64,000 nucleotides of DNA from Kistimonas sp964291485. Its GTDB lineage: Bacteria > Pseudomonadota > Gammaproteobacteria > Pseudomonadales > Endozoicomonadaceae. The stretch lies in NCBI GenBank assembly GCA_964291485.2, contig OZ220224.1, positions 4,712,001-4,776,000 of the forward strand, given 5' to 3'. The notes under the pieces were generated by a model. It worked only from the letters and a program-made list of their open reading frames with translations, had not been told where the DNA came from and made no database searches. Made by a program: the position numbers and the translations under genes. Below are positions 1-8,409 of the stretch, piece after piece. Numbering within the stretch: position 1 is the stretch's first letter; each line of letters opens with the position of its first letter.

Positions 1-1
1 T

Positions 2-1348
2 GATGATGACGTTTCAGGGGCGGGTATACATCTGAACAGCCAGCTGGGACACCGTGTCACCAAGCCGGGTTATACCGGTGTTAACAGCTGGTATCGCGAC
101 TGGAGTACGGATGTGTACGCCCAGTCTTACGAACTCTCCATCAGAGCTTCGAATGATAAAGCGGCGATCCTGAAAACAACCCCTTCATCAAATATCAATC
201 CGCAATATGAGAAGACAGAAACCTCTGGGTTTTCTCTAGGGGTGTCAGCGGAGCTGGGAACTGAAAACACTCGGGAAGGCGCCAAAGGACTGTTGATTCC
301 GGTTGCTGCCTATGAGCAGAATCGTACCCTGACATTCAGCACAGAAGAATACAGTATCCAGAAAGCCACACCGAGTGACCGCGAAGTCCTTTTCATCTGG
401 GAAAGAAGCGAATACGCCAGCCGGGATTCCCTGCTATCCAAAGGTACCGATCCGGTATTTGATTCTTACGTGACTTACCCTGTCGATACCAGCAAAATCA
501 GTCCGATCGCCTATTCCAACTTTACCCCACGGTTCGATGTTATCTACAAGGCTAACAGTCAGGAAACCGGTACAACGACCTTCTACCTGGATACAACTGT
601 ACAGGCTCGACCGCTGTATACCGGGGCGTTTCTTTACTTTTACCTTATTGGTGCCCACGTCGCTTATGAAGCCTTCGAGACAGACCATCTTGACCAGTAC
701 ATCACTGCACATGCCGGCTTTACTGTGGACTGGAACCATCCCGTTTTCACCGGCGGCTATCCGGCTAACCTGCAGCTGGGCAGCTTCAACAGCCTCTGCC
801 TGAGCTACGACAATGATTTCAACCTGTTTCCACAAGAGTGCAGCTTGATCAGCAAGCATCAGGCCTTTATTTACGACGCGATGGGACGTTATCTAAGCAC
901 ACTGGATACAACCATGTGTCTTGATGGTGACGACCTGACCAAACTGAATCGTTGTGATGCCCGCCTCAGTCAACGCTGGCAGTGGCTGGAAGATTCAGAT
1001 CATTTACAAAACATGTTGTCATGCCATCTGCTGGCACATGGGACCGATACTGCAGCACTCATGATGACGCCAATCACACAGACAGACGTTGACAGCAAAG
1101 GTTTGAGATTAAGCCAAAGAACACTGACGTCCTTTAGCTCAATCTATAACATTCCTTATTGTCATTACCGGCAGGAAGCACCCAATAATACAGGCCGCAT
1201 CGGTGATATCTTTCATTATGAGAACCCAACAACGGGAGCATCTGAGTATTTCAGGCTGCTTAACGTTGTTTATGGTGATTATCCAAACAATCATAAAAGT
1301 AACAACGACTGGGAGTATCTCGGCTCCTCAACTGCTTGCCAAAGGTAA
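2..1348 (+). CDS. Beta-barrel pore-forming cytolysin (V. cholerae cytolysin/leukocidin family), 5' truncated
   Basis: The frame is open to the left window edge, so only the C-terminal 448 residues or so are visible; the GTG at 113 is internal. The first part reads as a leukocidin/hemolysin cytolysin domain: a WYRDW segment, alternating aromatic/polar strands, NPQYEKTETSGFSLGV, SNFTPRFDVIYKA and TVDWNHPVFTG, which match in order the landmarks of the VCC-type domain. A Cys-rich stretch follows (LCLSYDND, FIYDAMGRYLSTLDTTMCLD, QRWQWLED), a ricin-like beta-trefoil as in VCC. VCC-family toxins are secreted, bind glycans through the lectin domain and form heptameric pores in host membranes; that role is inferred here. 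The signal peptide and pro-domain would lie upstream. No secretion gene is adjacent. Confidence 0.82.
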   Translation, partial: DDDVSGAGIHLNSQLGHRVTKPGYTGVNSWYRDWSTDVYAQSYELSIRASNDKAAILKTTPSSNINPQYEKTETSGFSLGVSAELGTENTREGAKGLLIPVAAYEQNRTLTFSTEEYSIQKATPSDREVLFIWERSEYASRDSLLSKGTDPVFDSYVTYPVDTSKISPIAYSNFTPRFDVIYKANSQETGTTTFYLDTTVQARPLYTGAFLYFYLIGAHVAYEAFETDHLDQYITAHAGFTVDWNHPVFTGGYPANLQLGSFNSLCLSYDNDFNLFPQECSLISKHQAFIYDAMGRYLSTLDTTMCLDGDDLTKLNRCDARLSQRWQWLEDSDHLQNMLSCHLLAHGTDTAALMMTPITQTDVDSKGLRLSQRTLTSFSSIYNIPYCHYRQEAPNNTGRIGDIFHYENPTTGASEYFRLLNVVYGDYPNNHKSNNDWEYLGSSTACQR

Positions 1349-1368
1349 GCGTAACATGTAACGAAAAG

Positions 1369-1387
1369 TGGGTTGTTCAACAACCCA
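1369..1387 (+). terminator. Hairpin downstream of the cytolysin gene
   Basis: Perfect inverted repeat TGGGTTGTT / AACAACCCA with a one-base centre, 20 bases after the cytolysin stop. It is preceded by AAAAG and followed by TTCTTAC, a weak T-run. A plausible intrinsic terminator. Confidence 0.5.
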
Positions 1388-1564
1388 TTCTTACTTTGAC
1401 TTAATATTCTGAAAAAAGATTTCATGCACGTAAAATTAACATGATTAGAACAAGCGCATATCATTTAAAGAACCTGATGATTTCTTATTATAATTTCTCT
1501 ATGGCGTTTGATGCCTGCCCTTTAAATTAAAAAACAAACGGTGAGAGAATACAGAACAGAATCA

Positions 1565-2884
1565 CTACATTTTACTGATGCTGGCACCAGCCCCCCTTGT
1601 TGATCCTTCGATAGCCAGCAAACTCTTACGATGATACCGTTTTACTTCTTCTTCATCATAGAAGCCTGCCGAGCGAGATATGCAATAATTTTCAATCTTA
1701 GCCCGGCAATATGCACACTTTGCTATACCTTCATTTTGCGCTCTACTTGCTGACAGATATTGAGCAATATGGTCTGTACATGAAAACATATGACCGCATG
1801 GGATGGCTGTTACTTTTACATATTTTGAACAAAAATTACATATTGTCGGCAGTAGCGGCAGATCATCGTCCTTATCGTTACAGGTAGATCTACCACTCGC
1901 AATTTCACTTCCAAAATCATCACAGAGAAAACTATCATTAGATGCACTTCTCACGATGACAGAATTATTAGCCATTTCGCTATCAAAAGACTGTAAATTA
2001 GAACACGCATTCGTCGTGTTCATTGTTTCGTCTGTATCAGCAGGAATGTTATCCATTTCATCGGCCGACTCACTACTCATACCAGAATCAACACTGGATA
2101 GACTCCTCGTATCATCCATCCTCATTATACTATTCAGCCTTTTATAAAGAGGAAATCCTAATAAGCGTTGAATATAATGACATTTGCCATGCACAGACCA
2201 CATCGACTTCAATGTGAAATCGATAGTATCTTCATCGACAAGAGCAATCAGCATCGCCTTATCACACAGGTAGCACCGACAATGCAATTCACGATCCGAT
2301 ATGGCGAACCACCCCAAACGAGCCAAGAGATCCTTGAATGCACCACTCAGCTCATCCCAAGGACCATTGACAAATGTTTTCCGTCTGGCATGCCACGTTT
2401 TCATTGTTGATATACACGTTTTTGTACTCTCACAGCTGACAATCATAGCCGCTTTATCAACATTGACTATCTCCGAATTATCTTGTGCAAATACCGCTTT
2501 TTTAGTGTCGTCATTGAGCAATATAGCAATAAGTTTTTCTCTGCTTTCACTATAAGGTTGCATTGAGAAAGGCGTCAGAATCGACGATTTAATTTTATGG
2601 ATTGCCGATCCGATTCGATGCAACACCTTCGGTACGGCAAGAAAACTGAGATTATGAGATACCTTTCTATCCTCTAGCTTTTGAGGGGCTGTCTCTTCTT
2701 CATGAAAATTTCCTCCATTCCGGCTCCTCCCACTGACATACGAAGAGCTAGCATCACTACGTCCTAAGGACCTTTTTCGCTGTGTAAAACTTGAATTCCG
2801 ATTATCAATACATGCATAAGCACTTTGACGCTTCAGGTTGTTTCCCGGTATTTTACCAGACACCAGGTGCGATGATTTTTCCAT
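1565..2884 (-). CDS. IAP-like protein: BIR-like domain plus C-terminal RING finger
   Basis: 439 residues. Residues 1-110 are basic and low in complexity, with no signal peptide. Residues about 165-240 carry the landmarks of a BIR domain: an R-R-K-T-F start (167-171), LLARLGWFA (187-194), then C204-x2-C207 and a final H232-x2-C235. The Cys-to-His spacing (24) is longer and the His-to-Cys spacing shorter than the usual BIR pattern C-x2-C-x16-H-x6-C. Residues 250-345 are Ser/Asp-rich. Residues 349-393 form a RING: C349-x2-C352-x10-C363-x-H365-x3-C369-x2-H372-x17-C390-x2-C393. The core PCGHMFSCTDH is very close to the IAP RING core (PCGHxxxCxxC), with His at the sixth ligand, and KCAYCRAKI closes it. 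BIR plus RING is the architecture of eukaryotic inhibitors of apoptosis, which bind caspases and act as E3 ubiquitin ligases. A host-directed effector role is inferred. The gene stands alone and is AT-rich beside the eut operon. Confidence 0.75.
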   Translation of the reverse strand: MEKSSHLVSGKIPGNNLKRQSAYACIDNRNSSFTQRKRSLGRSDASSSYVSGRSRNGGNFHEEETAPQKLEDRKVSHNLSFLAVPKVLHRIGSAIHKIKSSILTPFSMQPYSESREKLIAILLNDDTKKAVFAQDNSEIVNVDKAAMIVSCESTKTCISTMKTWHARRKTFVNGPWDELSGAFKDLLARLGWFAISDRELHCRCYLCDKAMLIALVDEDTIDFTLKSMWSVHGKCHYIQRLLGFPLYKRLNSIMRMDDTRSLSSVDSGMSSESADEMDNIPADTDETMNTTNACSNLQSFDSEMANNSVIVRSASNDSFLCDDFGSEIASGRSTCNDKDDDLPLLPTICNFCSKYVKVTAIPCGHMFSCTDHIAQYLSASRAQNEGIAKCAYCRAKIENYCISRSAGFYDEEEVKRYHRKSLLAIEGSTRGAGASISKM

Positions 2885-3314
2885 ACCAAAATTACTCCAT
2901 TACATTTAGGGGCTTTAATTCTATAAAACGACAAACGATTCAACATAAAGTTCACCATTTATGATCTAAAAACAAAACAGCATTGACACCTTGTACATCT
3001 AACAACCATTACAAAGACCAAAACGCTTCTAATGAAACTCTTCCCAGCCCAAAACAATTGGACAACATAGCATTCATTTAATCATTAACAATCAACCTCA
3101 ACTCAGTAAAAGTAGAATTTATAGTCATAGCACATCAGACAATTATTATTCTATTAAAATTGATTAGCAGACTGACTATATTGTTAATGATGTCCAGTAT
3201 TAATACAGCAAGACATCCCATGAATCACTCTGAGTAGGTGTTCAGAATAGAGCTTTTGAATTAGCAAGCATCATACATGCATAAGAAGATATACATTTTT
3301 GCTTTAACAATAAT
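2885..3314. other. AT-rich intergenic region upstream of the IAP-like gene
   Basis: No credible gene is seen. The stretch separates the start of the IAP-like gene from the terminator of the eut operon, so it should hold the leftward promoter of the IAP-like gene. No clear -35/-10 pair or operator can be named with confidence. Confidence 0.5.
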
Positions 3315-3346
3315 AAAAAAGGCGGCCATAAATGGCCGCCAAAAAA
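3315..3346 (-). terminator. Intrinsic terminator of the eut operon
   Basis: Perfect 8-bp stem GGCGGCCA / TGGCCGCC with loop TAAA, flanked by A6 on each side. On the minus strand this gives a GC-rich hairpin followed by a run of T. It lies 33 bases past the last eut-operon stop. A second hairpin, ATGCGCA-ATCT-TGCGCAT at 3346-3363, lies between it and the gene. Confidence 0.95.
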
Positions 3347-3379
3347 TGCGCAATCTTGCGCATCCCCTCAAAAGATGGG

Positions 3380-4129
3380 TCAGACCGTCACAACATCCAG
3401 TTCAGATGTCATGCGGATGTAGTCTTTCGCCAACGGTGTCAGCAGGCTGTCAGGGCCCAGCGTGATACGCGTGAAACCCTGTTCCAGGCATCGACGCAGA
3501 TCCCGCTCGCCGACTACGCGCTGGGTCAGCTCACAGGCTTTTCCGGTAACACAGGTGTCAGTCATGCTGACTTCGGCAGGTGGCGCCACCTGGTAAGCCA
3601 CTTCATTCACAGTCGCTAGCTGAGGCACAGGTACTGCAGTTGCAACCTGTCCACGCAGTGCAGCCGTCAGATTCTCCAGCCCGGTCACCTGCATACCGAA
3701 CGACAGCAGTTGCTCTTCTTTATCCTGGAAAACCTTGTAAAAGGCAGGCTTGGCCGTTTCCCGGAACCGTCGGTATGCAATACCTTCTTCCAGGATATGC
3801 ACTGTTTTGCCCAGCAACAGGGACTCCACCAGCACACAGCCTTCGCTGCCACGCTCCAACCCAATGGTCAGCGCAGATAACAAGCTGTTAGGCAGGCTGG
3901 CCAGAATAATATGATCGAAGGCCGCCGCTTCCGGCTTTTCCATGTCTGCGGCAAAGCTCAGGCAAAAGCCCTGCCCGAGCTTTTGGGCAAGTGCTTCACG
4001 GTCAGCACAGTCACCAACCACCAGAACCGTTTCCTTTTTGGCGGCTTCCGTCGTCAGGTTGCCGGAACGTGCCAGCAATTCTTCCAATACACGCCGGGCG
4101 ATCAGTTCAACCAGTGCATCCATGTTCAT
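3380..4129 (-). CDS. Ethanolamine-utilization operon protein of unknown function
   Basis: 249 residues, last gene of the operon. Its start overlaps the stop of eutJ by four bases (ATGA), indicating translational coupling. The N-terminal amphipathic stretch MDALVELIARRVLEELLA looks like a microcompartment encapsulation helix. A Rossmann-like segment follows (TVLVVGDCAD, then DHIILASLPNSLLSALTIGL and GKTVHILEEGIAYRRF). This resembles a conserved protein of unknown function found in clostridial and Listeria eut loci (I recall it as TIGR02536); that match is from memory and needs a profile search. No catalytic residue is evident. A scaffold, flavin-binding or cofactor-handling role is possible but not shown. 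Confidence 0.7.
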   Translation of the reverse strand: MNMDALVELIARRVLEELLARSGNLTTEAAKKETVLVVGDCADREALAQKLGQGFCLSFAADMEKPEAAAFDHIILASLPNSLLSALTIGLERGSEGCVLVESLLLGKTVHILEEGIAYRRFRETAKPAFYKVFQDKEEQLLSFGMQVTGLENLTAALRGQVATAVPVPQLATVNEVAYQVAPPAEVSMTDTCVTGKACELTQRVVGERDLRRCLEQGFTRITLGPDSLLTPLAKDYIRMTSELDVVTV

Positions 4130-4986
4130 GCAGCATTTTCCTCAGGCGTCTCAAGCGCTTCCAGCGCGCTGATGGCAATACCCAGTGGTGTTACCAGGAA
4201 CGGATTCTTCGGCTTATGGGTACGTACGCCGGTCTGCTTTTCTACCACCGCCTCAAAGTCAGGCAGGCAGGTGGTACCACCGACCAGGTAGATGTCTTCC
4301 ACGTCATAGCCCTGGATATGGTCACGGACAATGGAACCCATTTTTTCAATCACGGGGCGGACAATGGTCACCACATCACGGTGGTTGGCCGGGTTCTTCT
4401 TGAACTCTTCCGCTTCTTCAAAACTGGTCTTGTAGTTACCCGCCAGTACCAGGGACAGATGGGTGCCACCTGTCGCTTCATCCGCGGTGTAGATCACTTC
4501 ACCGTCGCGGAAGATGGACAAACCGGTGGTGCCACCACCGATATCCACGACAGCGCCATTCTGAATGCCCAGCACGCGGTTTGCGGCGGTAGGCTCATCC
4601 AGCATATTAACGACATCCATGCCCGCACCTTCCACCACGTGACGGTGGGTCTTGCAGCTGGATTCATCGGAATTGGACGGCATGGCGATTGCGGCCTTGT
4701 CCAGCGTCACACCCAGACGTTCTTCCAGCGTTTCTTTCAGTTTGCGGACAATGTGCAGTGCGCCGACATAGTCCACGACCAGTCCGTCTTTCAGTACCTG
4801 GGCAAACTGCATTTCTGTCGCCAGCGGCTGCCGGTCACGATCCAGCACCACCAGTACGATATACGCGGTACCCAGGTCGACACCGACCACCAGTTCTTCC
4901 GGATTGGTCACTTTGCCTGTACGGGTCAGGCTTTCTTCGACCGCCTCGATCAGCACATCAGCGTGTTCGGTATTACATTCAGACAT
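4126..4986 (-). CDS. eutJ: EutJ, Hsp70-like chaperone of the ethanolamine microcompartment
   Basis: 286 residues of actin/Hsp70-type ATPase fold without a substrate-binding domain, the usual EutJ form. Phosphate 1 motif: VVGVDLGTAYIVLVV. Phosphate 2 motif: VVDIGGGTTGLSIF. Adenosine motif: VEDIYLVGGTTCLPDF. The DEPTAANRVLG stretch between them is also typical. A strong ribosome-binding site, GGAGGTAAACGACC, precedes the ATG. EutJ is thought to help fold or load ethanolamine enzymes or shell parts. Since eutA, the lyase-reactivating factor of Salmonella, is absent from this operon, EutJ is the only actin-fold protein here; whether it also reactivates the lyase is speculation. Confidence 0.9.
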   Translation of the reverse strand: MSECNTEHADVLIEAVEESLTRTGKVTNPEELVVGVDLGTAYIVLVVLDRDRQPLATEMQFAQVLKDGLVVDYVGALHIVRKLKETLEERLGVTLDKAAIAMPSNSDESSCKTHRHVVEGAGMDVVNMLDEPTAANRVLGIQNGAVVDIGGGTTGLSIFRDGEVIYTADEATGGTHLSLVLAGNYKTSFEEAEEFKKNPANHRDVVTIVRPVIEKMGSIVRDHIQGYDVEDIYLVGGTTCLPDFEAVVEKQTGVRTHKPKNPFLVTPLGIAISALEALETPEENAA

Positions 4987-5002
4987 GGTCGTTTACCTCC
5001 GT

Positions 5003-5680
5003 TTAAGCGACCAGCTCGCCCTTGGCGCCGCTCGGCAGGCCAACGGCATTGGCTTCATCAAAGTCGATGTGCATGGCCAGATTGAAGCTGTCTTTTACCC
5101 GTACCAGAACTTTATGGAATGTCACCGGGCGGTCAGTCTCAATCTTCACATCCACTTCCTGCTTGTCCTGCACACCCAGGCGGGCAGCATCGCTGCTGGT
5201 CATGTGGATATGGTTACGGGCAACGATCACGCCCTGCTTCAGCTGTACCATGCCGGTGTCGGACAACAGGAACAGACCGGGAGTCGCCACGGTGTCGCCG
5301 GATTCACGCAGCGGTGCGTCCACACCCAGCTGACGTGCGTCAGTGCGGGACACTTCCACCTGGCTTTCCGGACGGGCAGGGCCCAGAACCGCGACATTCT
5401 TGAACGAACCCTGAGGGCCGATGATGGTGACCCGTTCTTCGCACAGGTACTGGCCCGGCTGGGACAGTTCACGCTTCGGGGTCAGCTGGTGCCCTTCACC
5501 GAACAGGGCTTCCACATCCTTCTGGCACAGGTGAACGTGACGGGCGGAAGCCTCGATCGGGATCATCTTCTTGCCGGCGCTGGCGTCGGTACAGTACTCG
5601 CCAATCACCTGATTGATGATCTGTTGCAGTTGGTCTTCGCTCAGATTCAGGGCACCGCTGGTATTCATCGTTTCACTCAC
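5003..5680 (-). CDS. pduL: PduL-type phosphate acyltransferase (EutD role)
   Basis: 225 residues. PduL converts acyl-CoA plus phosphate to acyl phosphate inside microcompartments, recycling CoA; here acetyl-CoA to acetyl phosphate. The tandem beta-barrel zinc sites are complete: IEASARHVHL (H48, H50), VARNHIHM (H157, H159) and AMHIDFDEANA (H204). Residues 13-30 (LSEDQLQQIINQVIGEY) form an amphipathic encapsulation peptide. Two starts are possible, GTG at 5680 behind AGGTG or ATG at 5668 behind GTGAG; both keep that peptide. It lies between eutT and eutJ and replaces the unrelated Pta-type EutD of Salmonella, as in clostridial-type loci. Confidence 0.92.
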   Translation of the reverse strand: MSETMNTSGALNLSEDQLQQIINQVIGEYCTDASAGKKMIPIEASARHVHLCQKDVEALFGEGHQLTPKRELSQPGQYLCEERVTIIGPQGSFKNVAVLGPARPESQVEVSRTDARQLGVDAPLRESGDTVATPGLFLLSDTGMVQLKQGVIVARNHIHMTSSDAARLGVQDKQEVDVKIETDRPVTFHKVLVRVKDSFNLAMHIDFDEANAVGLPSGAKGELVA

Positions 5681-5752
5681 TTTTCACCTGAGCAGACGGG
5701 ATTCGTCGTTGAATCGTGTCTGCTGCAAGCCGTTAATCAATCACCTGCCGGC

Positions 5753-6523
5753 TCAATGGGACAGTGGTTGCGCGGGGGCAAACTCACCGGCCCGTTCCCG
5801 TACCATCAGCTGGTAACAGTGGCCTGACAGGTAGTGCAGCGCCCGGAGCATGTCCGGACGTTCACACCGCTGGCCCCGCTGATAAGCGTGCACAGCCGTC
5901 AATTCCGCTTCACGGATACCGGCCCGCAGCCGGTTCAGGCTAACGAGGGTTCTGCCCATGCTGTAATGGGGCAAACCATCCTCGCTGCCATTTAATGGCG
6001 CAGATTCATAGTCCTGCGTCTTGAAAACGTCCGGGTCAAAACTTTCACCCGGCACGATGGCGATGGTCAGCTGGCGGACGTAGTCCAGCACCTTCTGCAG
6101 TTCGTCGCACAAGGTTTTCCGGCCTGACTCAGCGCAATCCACCTGGAGGCAGAGAATGTCAGCCTGCAGATGGTCAAACTGTTCCTGGAGTGCAATGCGG
6201 GGGTCGGTCAGCAACACAAGACGGTTGTCGCCCAGAACCGCCATGCAGTCCGGTTTTTCGGTGAACACGCCACCGGTGTAATCGCAGATAAACCGGGGTG
6301 TCGATGGTGCGGCGCTATTGTCGCCTTCATCGACGGTGGCCGGTATCAGGGATTCTTCGACAGGCGTTACATCGTCCTGCCCCCGGATAACCAGCGCTAT
6401 GCCCTTGTCCTGGATGAACTGACGGGCAGACGGGGTGATGATGTCCTTCGGCTCCACCTCAAACGTGGTGAAGGCCGCTTTGCGGTATTCACTGCGAATC
6501 CGCGCTTCTGTAACAACACCCAT
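5753..6523 (-). CDS. eutT: EutT-type corrinoid adenosyltransferase, variant
   Basis: 256 residues. EutT makes adenosylcobalamin for the ammonia-lyase. The N-terminus (ITEARIRSEY-like, then IITPSARQFIQDKGIALVI) matches the EutT start region. The C-terminal helices (SLNRLRAGIREAELTAVHAY, RPDMLRALHYLSGHCYQLM) match the EutT/PduO-type helical bundle. The metal motif of Salmonella EutT (H-x11-CC-x2-C) is not intact: at the matching place I see only CDYTGGVFTEKPDC. The ATG at 6523 follows AAGGAAG. It lies downstream of eutM behind a hairpin and 72 bases before pduL. Activity may not depend on the Cys cluster, or the protein may have diverged. Confidence 0.75.
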   Translation of the reverse strand: MGVVTEARIRSEYRKAAFTTFEVEPKDIITPSARQFIQDKGIALVIRGQDDVTPVEESLIPATVDEGDNSAAPSTPRFICDYTGGVFTEKPDCMAVLGDNRLVLLTDPRIALQEQFDHLQADILCLQVDCAESGRKTLCDELQKVLDYVRQLTIAIVPGESFDPDVFKTQDYESAPLNGSEDGLPHYSMGRTLVSLNRLRAGIREAELTAVHAYQRGQRCERPDMLRALHYLSGHCYQLMVRERAGEFAPAQPLSH

Positions 6524-6557
6524 GGAACTTCCTTAGCCTGAACAGCAGACTCTGGCA

Positions 6558-6583
6558 GAAAGGCCGGATCATGCCGGCCTTTC
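6558..6583 (-). terminator. Intercistronic hairpin between eutM and eutT
   Basis: Perfect 10-bp stem GAAAGGCCGG / CCGGCCTTTC with a 6-base loop, 24 bases after the eutM stop. No long T-run follows on the minus strand (TGCCAG), so it more likely protects the 3' end of the upstream mRNA or terminates partially. Either would raise shell-protein yield over eutT and later genes. Confidence 0.55.
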
Positions 6584-6607
6584 CTGCGTCAGTTGACGTG
6601 TGCCGAA

Positions 6608-6895
6608 TTACTCAGCTTTTGCCTGGGGCAGGATCACTTCAACTTCACCGTGGGGACGTGGGATAACGTGTACGGAGATCAGCTCACCAACACGCTCAGC
6701 GGCAGCAGCGCCAGCGTCGGTAGCGGCTTTAACAGCGCCGACGTCACCACGTACCAGTACGGTTACCAGACCGCCACCAACCTGCTCTTTGCCAACCAGA
6801 GTCACGTTGGCGGCCTTGACCATGGCGTCAGCAGCTTCGATTGCGCCAACCAGACCCTTGGTTTCGATCATGCCCAGAGCGTTAGAGATAGCCAT
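6608..6895 (-). CDS. eutM: EutM, BMC-H hexameric shell protein
   Basis: 95 residues from the ATG at 6895, chosen because GTGGAG sits 8 bases upstream; the TTG at 6901 is too close to that site. It is a single BMC domain: MAISNALGMIETKGLVGAIE, then DAMVKAANVTLVGKEQVGGG, LVTVLVRGDVGAVKAA and a GELISVHVIPRPH end. It self-assembles into the hexagonal facets of the shell. It follows eutE by 46 bases. Length and sequence are typical for the EutM/PduA type. Confidence 0.95.
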   Translation of the reverse strand: MAISNALGMIETKGLVGAIEAADAMVKAANVTLVGKEQVGGGLVTVLVRGDVGAVKAATDAGAAAAERVGELISVHVIPRPHGEVEVILPQAKAE

Positions 6896-6941
6896 TTTCA
6901 ATTCTCCACTTTGTAATCAGAGATAGTTTGTTGAGGGTTCG

Positions 6942-8408
6942 TTAAAGAGACTTCAGTCGTTCAATCACCAGGCGGGTGATTGCTTCGATATCAACATTCG
7001 CAGTACTGCAGGCAACAGGCTGAGCCTCAGGCTGTGCCAGTGCTTCCGGCTCAATCACGCCGTAAGCCACATACCGCTTGGTAAACAGGTTCATCGGGGT
7101 CACGTTATCGGAGGTCGCAGAACCACCGACGCTACCGCAGCCCAGGGTGAACGCAGGCGCCAGGTTCGTGGTCGCACCAACACCACCGTGGGTGGAAGGC
7201 GTGTTAACCACCAGGCGGGACACCGGCTTCTTCAGGGCAAACTCGCGCACCAGGGCATCGTTCTGGGTATGGATCGCCAGGGTATGGCCCGCACCTTCAA
7301 AGTGCAGCAGTTCCATGCACAGCTCGCAGGCATCGTGCGCGTCGCTGACGCGGTAGAAGCCCAGCAGCGGAGACAGTTTTTCCCAGGAGAAGGGATACTT
7401 CTTGCCGACGTTGTTACGACCTTGCTCGCCCACCAGTACGCGGGTCGTCGCAGGCACGTCCAGACCGGCCATGCGGGCGATTTCCACCGCAGGCTTGCCG
7501 ACGATACCGGCGTTCAGGCCGCCACGCTGGTTGACGATGACTTTCTCAACTTTCGCGATTTCCGCTTCGCTGAGGAAGTAGCAGCCCTGGGCGATCATCT
7601 CGGCCTTCACCTGATCAGCAATGGCGTGTTCAGTAACCACGTGCTGCTCAGAGGCGCAGATAGTGCCGTTATCAAAGGTCTTGCTGGTGATAACGTGGTG
7701 TACGGCTTTCTTGATGTCCGCAGTGCGCTCAATGAACGCAGGCACGTTACCCGGGCCAACACCCAGCGCCGGGTTGCCGGAGCTGTAAGCGGCCTTGACC
7801 ATCGCGGAACCACCGGTGGCCAGGATGATGCCGGTGCCGGGGTTCTTCATCAGCTCGCTGGTGCCTTCCAGGCTGGGAACGCTCATCACGCTGATCAGCT
7901 CTTCCGGCGCACCCAGGCTGACCAGGGCTTCACGCAGAATGCGAACGGTCTCGGTAATGCACTTCAGCGCCGACGGATGGGGACTGAAGATCACGGCGTT
8001 ACCGGCCTTGATGGAAATGATGGCCTTATAAATGGTGGTGGACGTCGGGTTAGTAGACGGCACCAGACCAGCAACAATACCGAAAGGTACTGCGACTTCC
8101 ATGACCTTGCGGCTCTGATCATCAGAGATCATGCCGATGGTCTTCATGCCCTTGATAGAGTCCAGCAGGATCTTGCTGGCGAGCATGTTCTTGGTGATCT
8201 TGTCCTGAACCTTGCCGAAGCCAGTCTCTTCCACGGCCATTTCCGCCAGACGACGGGCGTGGGTCTGACCGGCGCGCGCCATGGCGTCAACCAGTGCGTC
8301 GACCTGGGCCTGGCTGTAGTCGGCCAGCACCTGCTGGGCGGCTGTCGCCTTGCGGATCAGGGTCCGGACTTCCTGTACGGATACGAGGTCTCTGTCGAGG
8401 AGTTCCAA
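6942..8408 (-). CDS. eutE: EutE, CoA-acylating acetaldehyde dehydrogenase
   Basis: 488 residues. It oxidises acetaldehyde to acetyl-CoA with NAD inside the microcompartment. The start is a TTG one base after the stop of the upstream BMC gene, with GAGG behind it. The N-terminus (DLVSVQEVRTLIRKATAAQQ) lacks the Salmonella EutE targeting helix. The catalytic Cys lies in FDNGTICASEQ, with nearby ILATGGSAMVKAAYSSG and VGPGNVPAFIERTA. Gly-rich NTPSTHGGVGATTNL and LGCGSVGGSATSDNVTPMNL are characteristic of the clostridial acetaldehyde-dehydrogenase group. The last 16 residues, DIEAITRLVIERLKSL, look like an encapsulation helix moved to the C-terminus, after a loose linker. Confidence 0.95.
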   Translation of the reverse strand: MELLDRDLVSVQEVRTLIRKATAAQQVLADYSQAQVDALVDAMARAGQTHARRLAEMAVEETGFGKVQDKITKNMLASKILLDSIKGMKTIGMISDDQSRKVMEVAVPFGIVAGLVPSTNPTSTTIYKAIISIKAGNAVIFSPHPSALKCITETVRILREALVSLGAPEELISVMSVPSLEGTSELMKNPGTGIILATGGSAMVKAAYSSGNPALGVGPGNVPAFIERTADIKKAVHHVITSKTFDNGTICASEQHVVTEHAIADQVKAEMIAQGCYFLSEAEIAKVEKVIVNQRGGLNAGIVGKPAVEIARMAGLDVPATTRVLVGEQGRNNVGKKYPFSWEKLSPLLGFYRVSDAHDACELCMELLHFEGAGHTLAIHTQNDALVREFALKKPVSRLVVNTPSTHGGVGATTNLAPAFTLGCGSVGGSATSDNVTPMNLFTKRYVAYGVIEPEALAQPEAQPVACSTANVDIEAITRLVIERLKSL

Positions 8409-8409
8409 C

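Noticed and set aside
3277..3465. Small plus-strand frames around the eut terminator (also 3332-3619)
   Set aside because: They translate the terminator hairpins and the antisense of the last eut gene.
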